From assembly GCF_000017805.1 (NCBI RefSeq), contig NC_009767.1, positions 1,488,001 through 1,552,000 of the forward strand: a stretch of DNA of 64,000 nucleotides, written 5' to 3'. The stretch is from Roseiflexus castenholzii DSM 13941 (GTDB lineage Bacteria > Chloroflexota > Chloroflexia > Chloroflexales > Roseiflexaceae). The notes beneath the pieces were generated by a model. It worked only from the letters and a program-made list of their open reading frames with translations, was not told where the DNA came from and did not search any database. Numbering within the stretch: the stretch's first letter is position 1; each line of letters opens with the position of its first letter. The translations under genes were made by a program, and so were the position numbers. This document shows, in pieces, positions 53,091 through 61,661 of this stretch.

Positions 53091-54960
53091 GACGCAAGAG
53101 GCGGGATGGGAGAGGCGCGAGGCGCGAGGCGCGAGGCGCGAGGGGAGAGGCGAGAGGGGAGAGGGGAGAGGGGAGAGGGGAGAGGCGAGAGGCGAGAGGT
53201 GAAAGGTGCGAGGCGAGAGGCAAGCGGGTCAATGGCGTAGCGCGAGATTTATCTCGCATGTGTGGAGAGGTGAGAGGCAAGAGATGCGAGGTGCGAGGTG
53301 AGAGGCGAGAGGCGAGAGGTGAGAGGTGCGAGGCGAGAGGCAAGCGGGTCAATGGCGTAGCGCGAGATTTATCTCGCATGTGTGGAGAGGTGAGAGGCAA
53401 GAGGTGCGAGGTGAGAGGTGAGAGGCGCGAGGCGAGAGGTGAGAGGCGAGAGGCGAGAGGTGAGAGGTGAGAGGCGAGAGGCAAGCGGGTCAATGGCGTA
53501 GCGCGAGATTTATCTCGCATGTGTGGAGAGGTGAGAGGCAAGAGGTGAGAGGTGAGAGGTGAGAGGCGCGAGGCGAGAGGTGAGAGGCGTGAGGCAAGGG
53601 CGTAGGGCGTAGGGCGTAGGGCGAGATTTATCTCGCATTTGTGGAGAGGCGCAAGGGGTGAGGCGAGAGGGGTGAGGGGTAAGACGCGAGGCGCGAGGCG
53701 AGCGGCGCGAGGGGAGAGGCGTGAGGCAAGGGCGTAGGGCGTAGGGCGAGATTTATCTCGCATGTGTGGAGAGGTGAGAGGCAAGAGGGGAGAGGCGAGA
53801 GGCGAGAGGTGCGAGGTGAGAGGTGAGAGGCGAGAGGCGAGAGGTGAGAGGTGCGAGGCGAGAGGCAAGCGGGTCAATGGCGTAGCGCGAGATTTATCTC
53901 GCATGTGTGGAGAGGTGAGAGGCAAGAGGTGAGAGGTGAGAGGTGAGAGGCGCGAGGTGAGAGGTGAGAGGCGAGAGGCGAGAGGTGAGAGGTGCGAGGC
54001 GAGAGGCAAGCGGGTCAATGGCGTAGCGCGAGATTTATCTCGCATGTGTGGAGAGGTGAGAGGCAAGAGGTGCGAGGTGAGAGGTGAGAGGCGCGAGGCG
54101 AGAGGTGAGAGGCATGAGGCAAGGGCGTAGGGCGTAGGGCGAGATTTATCTCGCATGTGTGGAGAGGTGAGAGGCAAGAGGGGAGAGGCGAGAGGCGAGA
54201 GGTGCGAGGTGAGAGGTGAGAGGCGAGAGGCGAGAGGTGAGAGGTGCGAGGCGAGAGGCAAGCGGGTCAATGGCGTAGCGCGAGATTTATCTCGCATGTG
54301 TGGAGAGGTGAGAGGCAAGAGGTGCGAGGTGAGAGGTGAGAGGCGCGAGGCGAGAGGTGAGAGGCATGAGGCAAGGGCGTAGGGCGTAGGGCGAGATTTA
54401 TCTCGCATTTGTGGAGAGGCGCAAGGGGTGAGGCGAGAGGGGTGAGGGGTAAGACGCGAGGCGCGAGGCGAGCGGCGCGAGGGGAGAGGCGGGAGGCGTG
54501 AGGCAAGGGCGTAGGGCGAGATTTATCTCGCATTTGTGGAGAGGCGCAAGGGGTGAGGCGAGAGGGGTGAGGGGTAAGACGCGAGGCGCGAGGCGAGAGG
54601 TGAGAGGCGTGAGGCAAGGGCGTAGGGCGTAGGGCGAGATTTATCTCGCATTTGTGGAGAGGCGCAAGGGGTGAGGCGAGAGGGGTGAGGGGTAAGACGC
54701 GAGGCGGGAGGCGCGAGGGGAGAGGGATGAGGCGTGAGGCAAGGGCGTAGGGCGAGATTTATCTCGCATTTGTGTGGAGAGGAGAGGCGAGAGGCGAGAG
54801 GCGTGAGGCGCGAGGGGAGAGGGATGAGGCGAGCAGGGCCCGACAAGGGCGTAGGGCGAGATTTATCTCGCATTTGTGTGGAGAGGAGCGGCGAGAGGTG
54901 TGAGGCGTGAGGCGGGAGGGGTGAGGCGGAAGGCTCGAGACGAGAGGAGACCTCGCTTCT
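53091..54960 (+). repeat. Array 3: heptamer/hairpin repeat behind the ftsK 5' end
   Basis: About 1.9 kb of GA-rich heptamers (GAGAGGC, GAGAGGT, AAGAGGT, GCGAGGC) carries 14 hairpin blocks with the core GCGAGATTTATCTCGC invariant. Centres lie near 53246, 53366, 53507, 53625, 53750, 53892, 54032, 54146, 54287, 54395, 54522, 54639, 54758 and 54861. Lead sequences are of two kinds: CGGGTCAATGGCGTAGC and GGGCGTAGGGC, the latter often doubled. Spacing is 105-140 bases, longer than in arrays 1 and 2. The array fills the divergent region between ftsK and the STAS gene. Confidence 0.9.
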
Positions 54961-55065
54961 CTCGGCCCTTGCCTCGTACCTATGCTATAATCCATACTGT
55001 TTCCTGTGAAGCGCCATACATAGAATGACAAGATACTGATTTGAACGCGCGAAGGAGGGCGGCTC

Positions 55066-55416
55066 ATGGAGATTACGCACAAACGGCTGAATCGTGTCGA
55101 TCTCTTGACGATCACAGGGCGGCTCGATGCGATGAACGCGCCCCAACTCAAGCAGAAGTTCGACGAACTGTTCGAGCAGAATCGCTATCGGATCGTGCTC
55201 GACCTGTCTGGTCTCGAATACGTGGCCAGCCCTGGGTTACGCGTTCTGATCGAGGCGCGCAAGCGCGCGCGCGATTGGAAACTGACGGATCTCGAAGGGG
55301 GCGATGTGCGTATCGCCAATCTCCCACCACGGATCAAAGAAGTCTTTGATCTGACCGGCTTCACCTCGCTGTTCGAGATCTATGCCGATACAGTCGAAGC
55401 GGTCGGTTCGTTTTGA
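55066..55416 (+). CDS. STAS-domain anti-sigma factor antagonist
   Basis: The 116-residue protein is a single STAS domain of SpoIIAA/RsbV type. LDLSGLEYVASPGLRVLIEARKRA carries the phosphorylation serine (Ser55). It would release a sigma factor when unphosphorylated. It is the first gene of a partner-switching operon with a kinase-STAS fusion and a SpoIIE phosphatase. Its 5' region borders array 3. A GGAGG-like site (GGAGGGCGG) precedes the ATG. Confidence 0.88.
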   Translation: MEITHKRLNRVDLLTITGRLDAMNAPQLKQKFDELFEQNRYRIVLDLSGLEYVASPGLRVLIEARKRARDWKLTDLEGGDVRIANLPPRIKEVFDLTGFTSLFEIYADTVEAVGSF

Positions 55417-55419
55417 GCG

Positions 55420-55563
55420 ACGGTTGACAGCCGTCGGGCAGGCGTGCATTGCGAGCGAGGCAGCCTTCTCGCCTTCCCAATCGCTTCATCGCTGGCGTTC
55501 CTCGCAATGACGATGGTACAGATCGGGCAGACCTCTGGAATATGGGTGGCGTCTGTCAACCGT
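55420..55563. repeat. Inverted-repeat-bounded segment within the partner-switching operon
   Basis: ACGGTTGACAG (55420-55430) and its perfect complement CTGTCAACCGT (55553-55563) bound 144 non-coding bases holding GC-rich stretches that themselves pair in part (CATTGCGAGCGAGG / CCTCGCAATG). No flanking duplication is clear. It may be a third small repeat family. Confidence 0.45.
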
Positions 55564-55594
55564 TACACGCCAGGTTGATGGACGGTTACAACTG

Positions 55595-56404
55595 ATGAGC
55601 AACGCCCCACCGCAGCGGCGCATGATGCGCACAGTCTGCGCTCACCGCCTGATGACTGGCATTCCGATGGAATCTTTGACGGTCCCGGCTACCCTTGAAT
55701 CGCTGGCGCAGATCAGCGCCTTTGTCGGAGAAGCGACGCAACGCGCTGGTCTCGACGAGCACGCCGCATGGCAGGTCGAACTGGCGGTGGATGAAGCGGC
55801 AACGAATATCATTCAGCATGGGTACGATCCCGGCAAGCCGGGCATCATTGAACTGACATGGCGGATCGAGAACAACCGCCTGATCATCACGCTGCGCGAC
55901 TATGGACGGCGCTTTAATCCCGACGATGTGCCGCCGCCGGATCTTTCATCGCCGCTGGAGGAGCGGCAGCCCGGCGGACTGGGACTCTATCTGATGAACC
56001 GCTTGATGGATCAGGTGCGCTTCGATTTCGACGACGCCAACGGCAATCTTCTGACGATGGTGAAAGAGATTCTGCCACGTGTGCAGGCGCACGAGTTCCG
56101 ATTGAGCGGCAGGCTTGATGCGGTTGGAACAGCGACGGCGCTTGCGCCGGTGCATCGGGCGATTGCCGATGGGGCGGAGTATGTCTTGCTCGATTTCGAT
56201 GATGTGACGTTTCTTAGCAGCACGGCACTGCGTTCGCTGTTACTCGCGCGCAAAGAGTTGTTGGAGCGCAACGGTGAACTTCGCCTCTGTAATCTGCGCC
56301 CACAGGTGCGTGAGGTGTTCGAGTTGACCGGCTTCACCCGGATTTTTGCCATTCACTCCTCGCGCAATGAGGCGCTGGCGGCATTCGGTCAGGAACACGC
56401 GTGA
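55595..56404 (+). CDS. Anti-sigma kinase (RsbW-type ATPase) fused to a STAS domain
   Basis: The 269-residue protein fuses two usually separate partners. Residues about 25-160 are a GHKL serine-kinase domain of RsbW/SpoIIAB type (N-box ELAVDEAATNIIQHGY, DYGRRF, GGLGLYLMNRLMDQV). Residues about 165-265 are a STAS domain (FRLSGRLDAV ... VLLDFDDVTFLSSTALRSL) with candidate phospho-sites Ser208/Ser209. In the classical pathway the kinase phosphorylates the antagonist; here both are in one chain, alongside a separate STAS protein upstream. An ATG at 55667 is an alternative start. The end overlaps the next GTG as GTGA. Confidence 0.85.
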   Translation: MSNAPPQRRMMRTVCAHRLMTGIPMESLTVPATLESLAQISAFVGEATQRAGLDEHAAWQVELAVDEAATNIIQHGYDPGKPGIIELTWRIENNRLIITLRDYGRRFNPDDVPPPDLSSPLEERQPGGLGLYLMNRLMDQVRFDFDDANGNLLTMVKEILPRVQAHEFRLSGRLDAVGTATALAPVHRAIADGAEYVLLDFDDVTFLSSTALRSLLLARKELLERNGELRLCNLRPQVREVFELTGFTRIFAIHSSRNEALAAFGQEHA

Positions 56405-59400
56405 ATCGCGAACGGCGGCTCATCCTGTATTGCCTGGTTGTGGGGGCAGTCGGCTGGACTGCCCTCATTCTCAGCAGCCCCGGCGCTGCGCCCTGGGGCA
56501 TTCTGGCGTTATTCATCATTCTGGCGCTGCTGGTAGAAGCCGCAGCCTTTCGCGTGCCGCCAGCCGACCCTCACAGTCTGACCGGCATTGTGATCCTGGC
56601 GGCGGCGCTGGCGCTTGGTCCTGCCGATGGCGCGCTGATCGCCGGGATTTCCGGTTTGATCTTTGGCATCGCGCTGCCGCTAATATACCGCCGTCCACGT
56701 ACCTTCTACCTGCTCGCGGCACGACCGATCCTCCGCAGTGGTGTGCGCGCTGCCGCAGTGCTGGCAGGTGGCGCGCTGGCGCGTCTTCTGGCCGATGGTC
56801 CGCCTGGAGGAGCGCTCGCGTTGATGGCGTTCATCCTCTGCTACCCGACGATGATCCAACTGAATCGCGCGATCCGCGAATACATTCAGGGTGGCAAGAC
56901 CGGCGTGCTCACATGGTGGCAATCGTCCTGGACGCCGGTTCTGGCAGCCGAAATCGCACCTCTGCCGCTCGCCGCGCTGTTCGCCGCCATTTATACGCGC
57001 CTGGGGTCCGGGTATTTTGTGTTTGCCGCTGTCGGCTTGCTTGCCGCCAGTCTGGCAGTGCGGCAGGCGGCGATGAACCTGCGCAACCAGGGCGCGTCCA
57101 TCCGTGAGTTGGGGTTGCTGAACGAAGCCAGCCGCGAAATCATTCGCGCCGAACTTGATGTCGAGGCGCTGAGCGAGTTGATCTATCGCGCAGCAAGCAA
57201 AGTCGTCGATACCTCATCGTTCCACCTGGGATTGTTCGACCCGGAGAGTGACCGGTACACGCTGGTGGTGCGCGTTCAGGATCGGGTGCGCCTGCCGCCG
57301 TTGACGGTCGATCTGCCGAGCGGCGATGGGTTGGTTGGCTGGATGCGGCAAACGGGACGCTCGTTGCTGGTCGAGGATTTCGCCACTGAGATGGATCGCC
57401 TGCCGGCGCGTCCGCGGTATCAGAGCGAGCGTCCGCCCCGTTCTGGAATCTATGTGCCGCTGCTCGATGGCGGCAGGGTGATCGGGACCATTTCTATCCA
57501 GAGTTATCAACCGTATGCGTTCGATGCCGACGATCTGCGGATGCTCTCGCTCCTGGCGGATCAGGCGGCTGTTGCGATTTCGAAGGCGCGCGCCTTTGCC
57601 GCCGCTAATGAGCGCGCGGTGCAACTCCAGGCGATCCAGGACGTCAGTGAGCGCATTACGGCGATACTCGACCTGGATCAACTCCTCCCGTCGGTTGTCC
57701 GTTTGATTCGCGAACGGTTCGGCTACCATACGGTCCATATTTTTCTGATGGGAGAAGATGGGCGCCTGCATTTCAGCGCCAGCACACTCGAAGGCGAGGC
57801 GCTCGAACGTTTGCGCCAGATGGTCGTGAACCCTGGCGAGGGGATCGTCGGCAATGTGGTGCTGATTGATCAACCGTTGCTGGTGAACGATGTCCGTGCC
57901 GATCCGCGCTATATCGGCGACGACTCGATCACGCGCGCCGAGCTTGCCGTGCCGCTGCGCTATGCCGATCATGTTATTGGCGTGCTCGATATTCAAAGCA
58001 CAGAGGCTGGTCGCTTTCAGCGCAGCGACCTGTTCGTCGCTCGTACTCTCGCCGATCAGGTCGCCGTTGCCGTCAAGAGCGCGCGCGCGTTTCAGGCGCA
58101 GCGTGAGGAAGCGTGGACGCTCAATGCGCTCCTTCAGGTCGCCGAGAACCTCTCGCGCGCGACATCGCTTGATACGCTGCTGCCGGCTGTGGTGCGCCTG
58201 CCGCCGCTCCTCCTCGGATGCGACCGCTGCTACTGCCTGATCTGGGATCGTCCTGCCGCTTCCTTTACGCCTCTCGCAGCCTATGGGTTGCCCGCTGCCG
58301 ACCGCGCCACGTTCGTCGGTTGTCCGATTGCCGAGCATGATGCACCGCTCCTGGCTGAGGTGGTCCGCACGGTTGTGCCGCTGGCGCTCGACTCCGCTGG
58401 CGGGCATGGTCATCTCTGCGCCCCGATCATCGAACGCTTTGGCAGCGCGTCGCTGCTGGCGACGCCCCTCTGGACACGTGGCGCGGCGTTGGGTGTCCTG
58501 GTGCTCGATTATGGTCCATCACCCCATCAGTTCACCGCGCGTGATGTGATCCTGGCGAACGGGTTCGCTGCGCAGATCGCCGGAGCGCTCGAAAGCGCAC
58601 TGCTGGCGCAGGAGGCAGCGCAGGCAGCGCGGCTTGAGGAAGAACTGCGGGTGGCGCGCGATATTCAGCGCACCCTGTTGCCATCGCGCGCGCCAGATCT
58701 GCCGGGTTGGGACACGGCTGCCGATTGGCGGTCGGCGCGGATGGTCGGCGGGGATTTTTTCGATTACTGGTATCTTCCTGTGCCGCGACCATTTGACAGA
58801 AATGATGATCCCTCAGCTACAGACGGCTTTGCCCGCCAACCGCTGGGATTTGTCATCGCTGATGTGAGCGACAAAGGCGTGCCTGCGGCGCTGTTCATGG
58901 CGCTGGCGCGCAGCCTGGTGCGCGCGGCGGCGCTCGACGGATCAACGCCGGCGGCGGCGTTGACCCGCGCCAATCGCTGGATCACTCGCGACACCGAAGC
59001 CGGGATGTTCGTGACTGTTTTCTACGGCATCATCGAACCGCATACCGGGCATATGCGTTACTGCTGCGCCGGGCATAACCCGCCGCTCCTGTTTCGCGCC
59101 GATGGTGAGGTCGAAACGCTTCATACTCCCGGTATTGCGCTTGGCGTGCTTGAAAATATCGCATTGGAGGAACGTGAGGTGTGCATCGCCCCCGGCGATG
59201 TCGTCGTCTGTTATACCGACGGCGTCACCGAAGCGATCAATGCCGCAGAAGAACCGTTTGGCGTCGAACGCTTGAGCGCAACGGTTGCGGCAATGCGCAC
59301 CGGTCGCGCACAGTCCATCCTGGAAGCCATTACCGAGGCGCTTGGTCGGCATGCCGAAGGTCCGCTCTATGACGATGTCACACTGGTGATCATCAAACGA

Positions 59401-59415
59401 GAGGACCATGACTGA
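56401..59415 (+). CDS. Membrane GAF-GAF-GAF-SpoIIE (PP2C) phosphatase, RsbU-like
   Basis: The 1004-residue protein has six or so N-terminal membrane segments (about 10-225), then three GAF-type regions (about 255-400, 420-570, 580-735) and a C-terminal SpoIIE/PP2C domain (about 760-1000). Metal motifs include RMVGGDFFDYWYL, VIADVSDKGVPAALFMALARS, CCAGHNPPLL and CYTDGVTEAINA. It should dephosphorylate STAS proteins and so trigger sigma release when the GAF domains bind signals. A GTG start at 56401 overlaps the fusion gene by four bases. It is the output-activating partner of the preceding two genes. Confidence 0.9.
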   Translation: MNRERRLILYCLVVGAVGWTALILSSPGAAPWGILALFIILALLVEAAAFRVPPADPHSLTGIVILAAALALGPADGALIAGISGLIFGIALPLIYRRPRTFYLLAARPILRSGVRAAAVLAGGALARLLADGPPGGALALMAFILCYPTMIQLNRAIREYIQGGKTGVLTWWQSSWTPVLAAEIAPLPLAALFAAIYTRLGSGYFVFAAVGLLAASLAVRQAAMNLRNQGASIRELGLLNEASREIIRAELDVEALSELIYRAASKVVDTSSFHLGLFDPESDRYTLVVRVQDRVRLPPLTVDLPSGDGLVGWMRQTGRSLLVEDFATEMDRLPARPRYQSERPPRSGIYVPLLDGGRVIGTISIQSYQPYAFDADDLRMLSLLADQAAVAISKARAFAAANERAVQLQAIQDVSERITAILDLDQLLPSVVRLIRERFGYHTVHIFLMGEDGRLHFSASTLEGEALERLRQMVVNPGEGIVGNVVLIDQPLLVNDVRADPRYIGDDSITRAELAVPLRYADHVIGVLDIQSTEAGRFQRSDLFVARTLADQVAVAVKSARAFQAQREEAWTLNALLQVAENLSRATSLDTLLPAVVRLPPLLLGCDRCYCLIWDRPAASFTPLAAYGLPAADRATFVGCPIAEHDAPLLAEVVRTVVPLALDSAGGHGHLCAPIIERFGSASLLATPLWTRGAALGVLVLDYGPSPHQFTARDVILANGFAAQIAGALESALLAQEAAQAARLEEELRVARDIQRTLLPSRAPDLPGWDTAADWRSARMVGGDFFDYWYLPVPRPFDRNDDPSATDGFARQPLGFVIADVSDKGVPAALFMALARSLVRAAALDGSTPAAALTRANRWITRDTEAGMFVTVFYGIIEPHTGHMRYCCAGHNPPLLFRADGEVETLHTPGIALGVLENIALEEREVCIAPGDVVVCYTDGVTEAINAAEEPFGVERLSATVAAMRTGRAQSILEAITEALGRHAEGPLYDDVTLVIIKREDHD

Positions 59416-59445
59416 CAGACGTGCTGCGTTCCTGACGCGGTGTGT

Positions 59446-59451
59446 TATAAT
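59446..59451 (+). promoter_or_regulatory. Candidate -10 box before the PhaR-like gene
   Basis: TATAAT is a perfect -10 hexamer 26 bases upstream of the ATG at 59478. No clear -35 is seen. Confidence 0.35.
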
Positions 59452-59477
59452 AGCATTGTGTGATCCGGAGAGCGCCC

Positions 59478-59987
59478 ATGCAAACCATCAAAAAGTACGC
59501 CAACCGCAAACTGTACCACATTGACCGCAAACAGTACATCACGCTCGAAGGCATTGCTGCACTGGTGCAGGCGGGAGAGCAGGTACGGGTGATCGACAAT
59601 GAGACGGGTGAGGATATTACGGCGCAGATTCTCGCACAGGTCGCGCTTCAGACTCGCGGCGACCATGGGCGATTGCCGACATCGCTGTTGACCAGCCTGA
59701 TCCGCGCCGGTGAAGGGACGTTGAGCGGGTTGCAGCGCTCACTTCTGGGGGCGTTCGGCGGCATCGGGTTCGTCAATGCCGAAATCGAACGTCGTCTGGC
59801 GTATCTCCGTGAAACAGGCAGGCTCGACGATGATGAAGTTCAGCGATTGCGCACTTTGCTGGTAGACTCCTACGACACGGCGACGGCGCCTGGTCTTCCG
59901 AGCAAGAGCGATGTCGATCGGTTGCACGAGCAGGTCGATGAACTGATGAAACTCGTTGAGCAACTCCTCGCGCAACAGAAGAAATAA
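59478..59987 (+). CDS. PhaR-like polyhydroxyalkanoate synthesis regulator
   Basis: The 169-residue protein begins QTIKKYANRKLYHIDRKQYITLEGIAALVQAGEQVRVIDNETGEDITAQIL, the PHB/PHA accumulation regulator DNA-binding domain. The middle (LPTSLLTSLIRAGEGTLSGLQRSLLGAFGG) resembles a short PhaR/phasin-like amphipathic part, and the C-terminus (SKSDVDRLHEQVDELMKLVEQLLAQQKK) is a phasin-like coiled coil. It may both regulate and coat granules. I chose the ATG at 59478 because GGAGAG precedes it and the fold begins there. Confidence 0.85.
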   Translation: MQTIKKYANRKLYHIDRKQYITLEGIAALVQAGEQVRVIDNETGEDITAQILAQVALQTRGDHGRLPTSLLTSLIRAGEGTLSGLQRSLLGAFGGIGFVNAEIERRLAYLRETGRLDDDEVQRLRTLLVDSYDTATAPGLPSKSDVDRLHEQVDELMKLVEQLLAQQKK

Positions 59988-60154
59988 CGAATTCGGTCGG
60001 GACCACACTCTTCCGTAGACGATACGATCTGTGGGAGGGGAGAGCGCGTTCCAGCATCCTGGGAAGGCGCTGCGGCATTCGTGTTGGAATTGATGCCTGC
60101 GTATCCGATCATCACTACGCTGCGGTCGTTGCTGCCGCACGCAGAGGAGAGGCT

Positions 60155-61339
60155 ATGAGCGACAGTGGCGTCACACGGCAACGGAGCAAGACGGCGTTGG
60201 TTCTGGCGGGCGGCGGGGTGACCGGCGCCGCCTACGAAATTGGCGCGCTCCGCGCGCTCGACGACCTCCTCTCCGACTTCAGCGTCAACGATTTCGATGT
60301 GTTTATCGGCACCAGTGCGGGTGCGCTGGTGGCCGCCTGTCTGGTCAATGGGTTGACGCCGCGTGAGTTGATGCGTCATCTTGAGACGCCACTCGACGGT
60401 ATCGCGCCGCTCAATATGGGAGATCTCTTTACGCTCAACGGGCGCGATATTCTGGCGCAGGGGCTGCATCTGCCGAACGTGGCGCTGCGCGCGCTCCAGG
60501 CGCTCATCTTTTCGCGGAAGCACCTCTCGCTGCTTGATCTGATCGAGGCGTTTGCCCTGGCGTTGCCGGGAGGGTTGTACGATATCGGCTCGCTCGACCG
60601 CTACCTCAGTGCGGTGCTGTCGCGTGATGGCAGAACGAACGACTTCCGCCGTTTATCCCGCGAACTGGTGATCATTGCGACCGATCTGGATACCGGTGCG
60701 CGCGTCGTGTTTGGCGCTCCGCCCTATGATGATGTGCCCATTTCTCAGGCAGTCGCTGCGTCGTCGGCGATGCCGATGGTGTATCGCCCGGTGCGGATTG
60801 GCGACCGCGATTATGTTGATGGCGGAGTGCGCGGCAATGCCAGCCTCGACCTGGCGATTGAACGTGGCGCGCGCCTGATTGTGTGTGTCAATCCGCTGGT
60901 TCCTTACGATCTCGAAGAAGCGAACGACAATTCTATTCACATTCGCGATATGGGAGCGCCCGGGATTGTCAATCAGGTCTTTCGCACACTGTTCCACTCG
61001 GCGCTGCATTACCATCTGAAGCAGATCCACCGCCGCCACCCCGATGTCGATATTATTCTGATCGAACCGGCACGCGACGATGTGCGCATGTTCTCCGAGA
61101 TGCCGATGCGCTACTCCAGTCGCACCGAAGTGGCGCGCCATGGTTTTGAGACGGTGGCTGCGTTCCTGAGCGAGCGGTACGAGAGTTATCGGAGCATCTT
61201 CGCGCGCCATGGGATTACGCTCCAGCATCAGCAGGCTGCCGAGCGCCTGGCCACTGTGGCGCACAATGTCAACGTTCGGCGCCCCGGTCCGCGCGACCTG
61301 CGCGATACTCTTGCGCGCCTGGAACGGTTGCTCGAATAG
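60155..61339 (+). CDS. Patatin-like phospholipase
   Basis: The 394-residue protein has the oxyanion motif LAGGGVTGAAYEIGAL, the nucleophile elbow GTSAG (Ser54) and the catalytic DGG in YVDGGVRGN, giving a complete Ser-Asp dyad. It probably cleaves lipid acyl esters. The C-terminal 100 residues extend the family core. It is likely monocistronic; a family 1 MITE begins 21 bases behind its stop. Confidence 0.88.
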   Translation: MSDSGVTRQRSKTALVLAGGGVTGAAYEIGALRALDDLLSDFSVNDFDVFIGTSAGALVAACLVNGLTPRELMRHLETPLDGIAPLNMGDLFTLNGRDILAQGLHLPNVALRALQALIFSRKHLSLLDLIEAFALALPGGLYDIGSLDRYLSAVLSRDGRTNDFRRLSRELVIIATDLDTGARVVFGAPPYDDVPISQAVAASSAMPMVYRPVRIGDRDYVDGGVRGNASLDLAIERGARLIVCVNPLVPYDLEEANDNSIHIRDMGAPGIVNQVFRTLFHSALHYHLKQIHRRHPDVDIILIEPARDDVRMFSEMPMRYSSRTEVARHGFETVAAFLSERYESYRSIFARHGITLQHQQAAERLATVAHNVNVRRPGPRDLRDTLARLERLLE

Positions 61340-61360
61340 TAGGGCGCTTCTGCGCTCTTA

Positions 61361-61661
61361 TACCAATGACCGGTGACCATCCGGCATGGTCACCCCGAGC
61401 AGCGCGAGGGGTCTGGCGCGACCCGCTGAGATTCCTCGCTGCGCTCGGAATGACCAGTCGCTGCGCGCGGAATGACCAGTCGCTGCGCGCGGAATGACCA
61501 GTCGCTGCGCGCGGAATGACCAGTCGCTGCGCGCGGAATGACCAGTCGCTGCGCGCGGAATGACCAGTCGCTGCGCGCGGAATGACCAGTCGCTGCGCGC
61601 GGAATGACCAGTCGCTGCGCGCGGAATGACAAGCATGCGGCATCGTCAAGCGTCATTGGTA
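61361..61661. mobile_element. Family 1 MITE, copy 5 (301 bp) with eight 22-bp repeats
   Basis: Left end TACCAATGAC, right end GTCATTGGTA, flanked by TTA on both sides (61358-61360 and 61662-61664). Eight units of 22 bases starting GTCGCTGCGCGCGGAATGAC lie at 61457, 61479, 61501, 61523, 61545, 61567, 61589 and 61611. The right TTA is the stop codon of the SURF1 gene on the minus strand. Confidence 0.75.

Noticed and set aside
53038..54408. A 456-codon minus-strand open frame (Leu/Ser/Pro heptapeptide repeats) across array 3, and similar frames over arrays 1 and 2
   Set aside because: A stop-free 7-bp repeat is open in all three frames and gives the same heptapeptide in each; no ribosome site or known domain, and frames exist on both strands.
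53091..54960. FtsK polarity sites (KOPS-like)
   Set aside because: Resemblance is limited to G/A-richness; no repeated octamer matches GGGNAGGG across the array, and real sites are dispersed. Kept only as a speculation in the findings.
57214..58413. A 399-codon minus-strand frame
   Set aside because: Antisense shadow of the GAF/SpoIIE phosphatase gene; no domain.
61269..61649. Minus-strand frames with RAATGHSARSDWSFRAQRLVIP repeats
   Set aside because: Translation of the 22-bp tandem units inside MITE copy 5.
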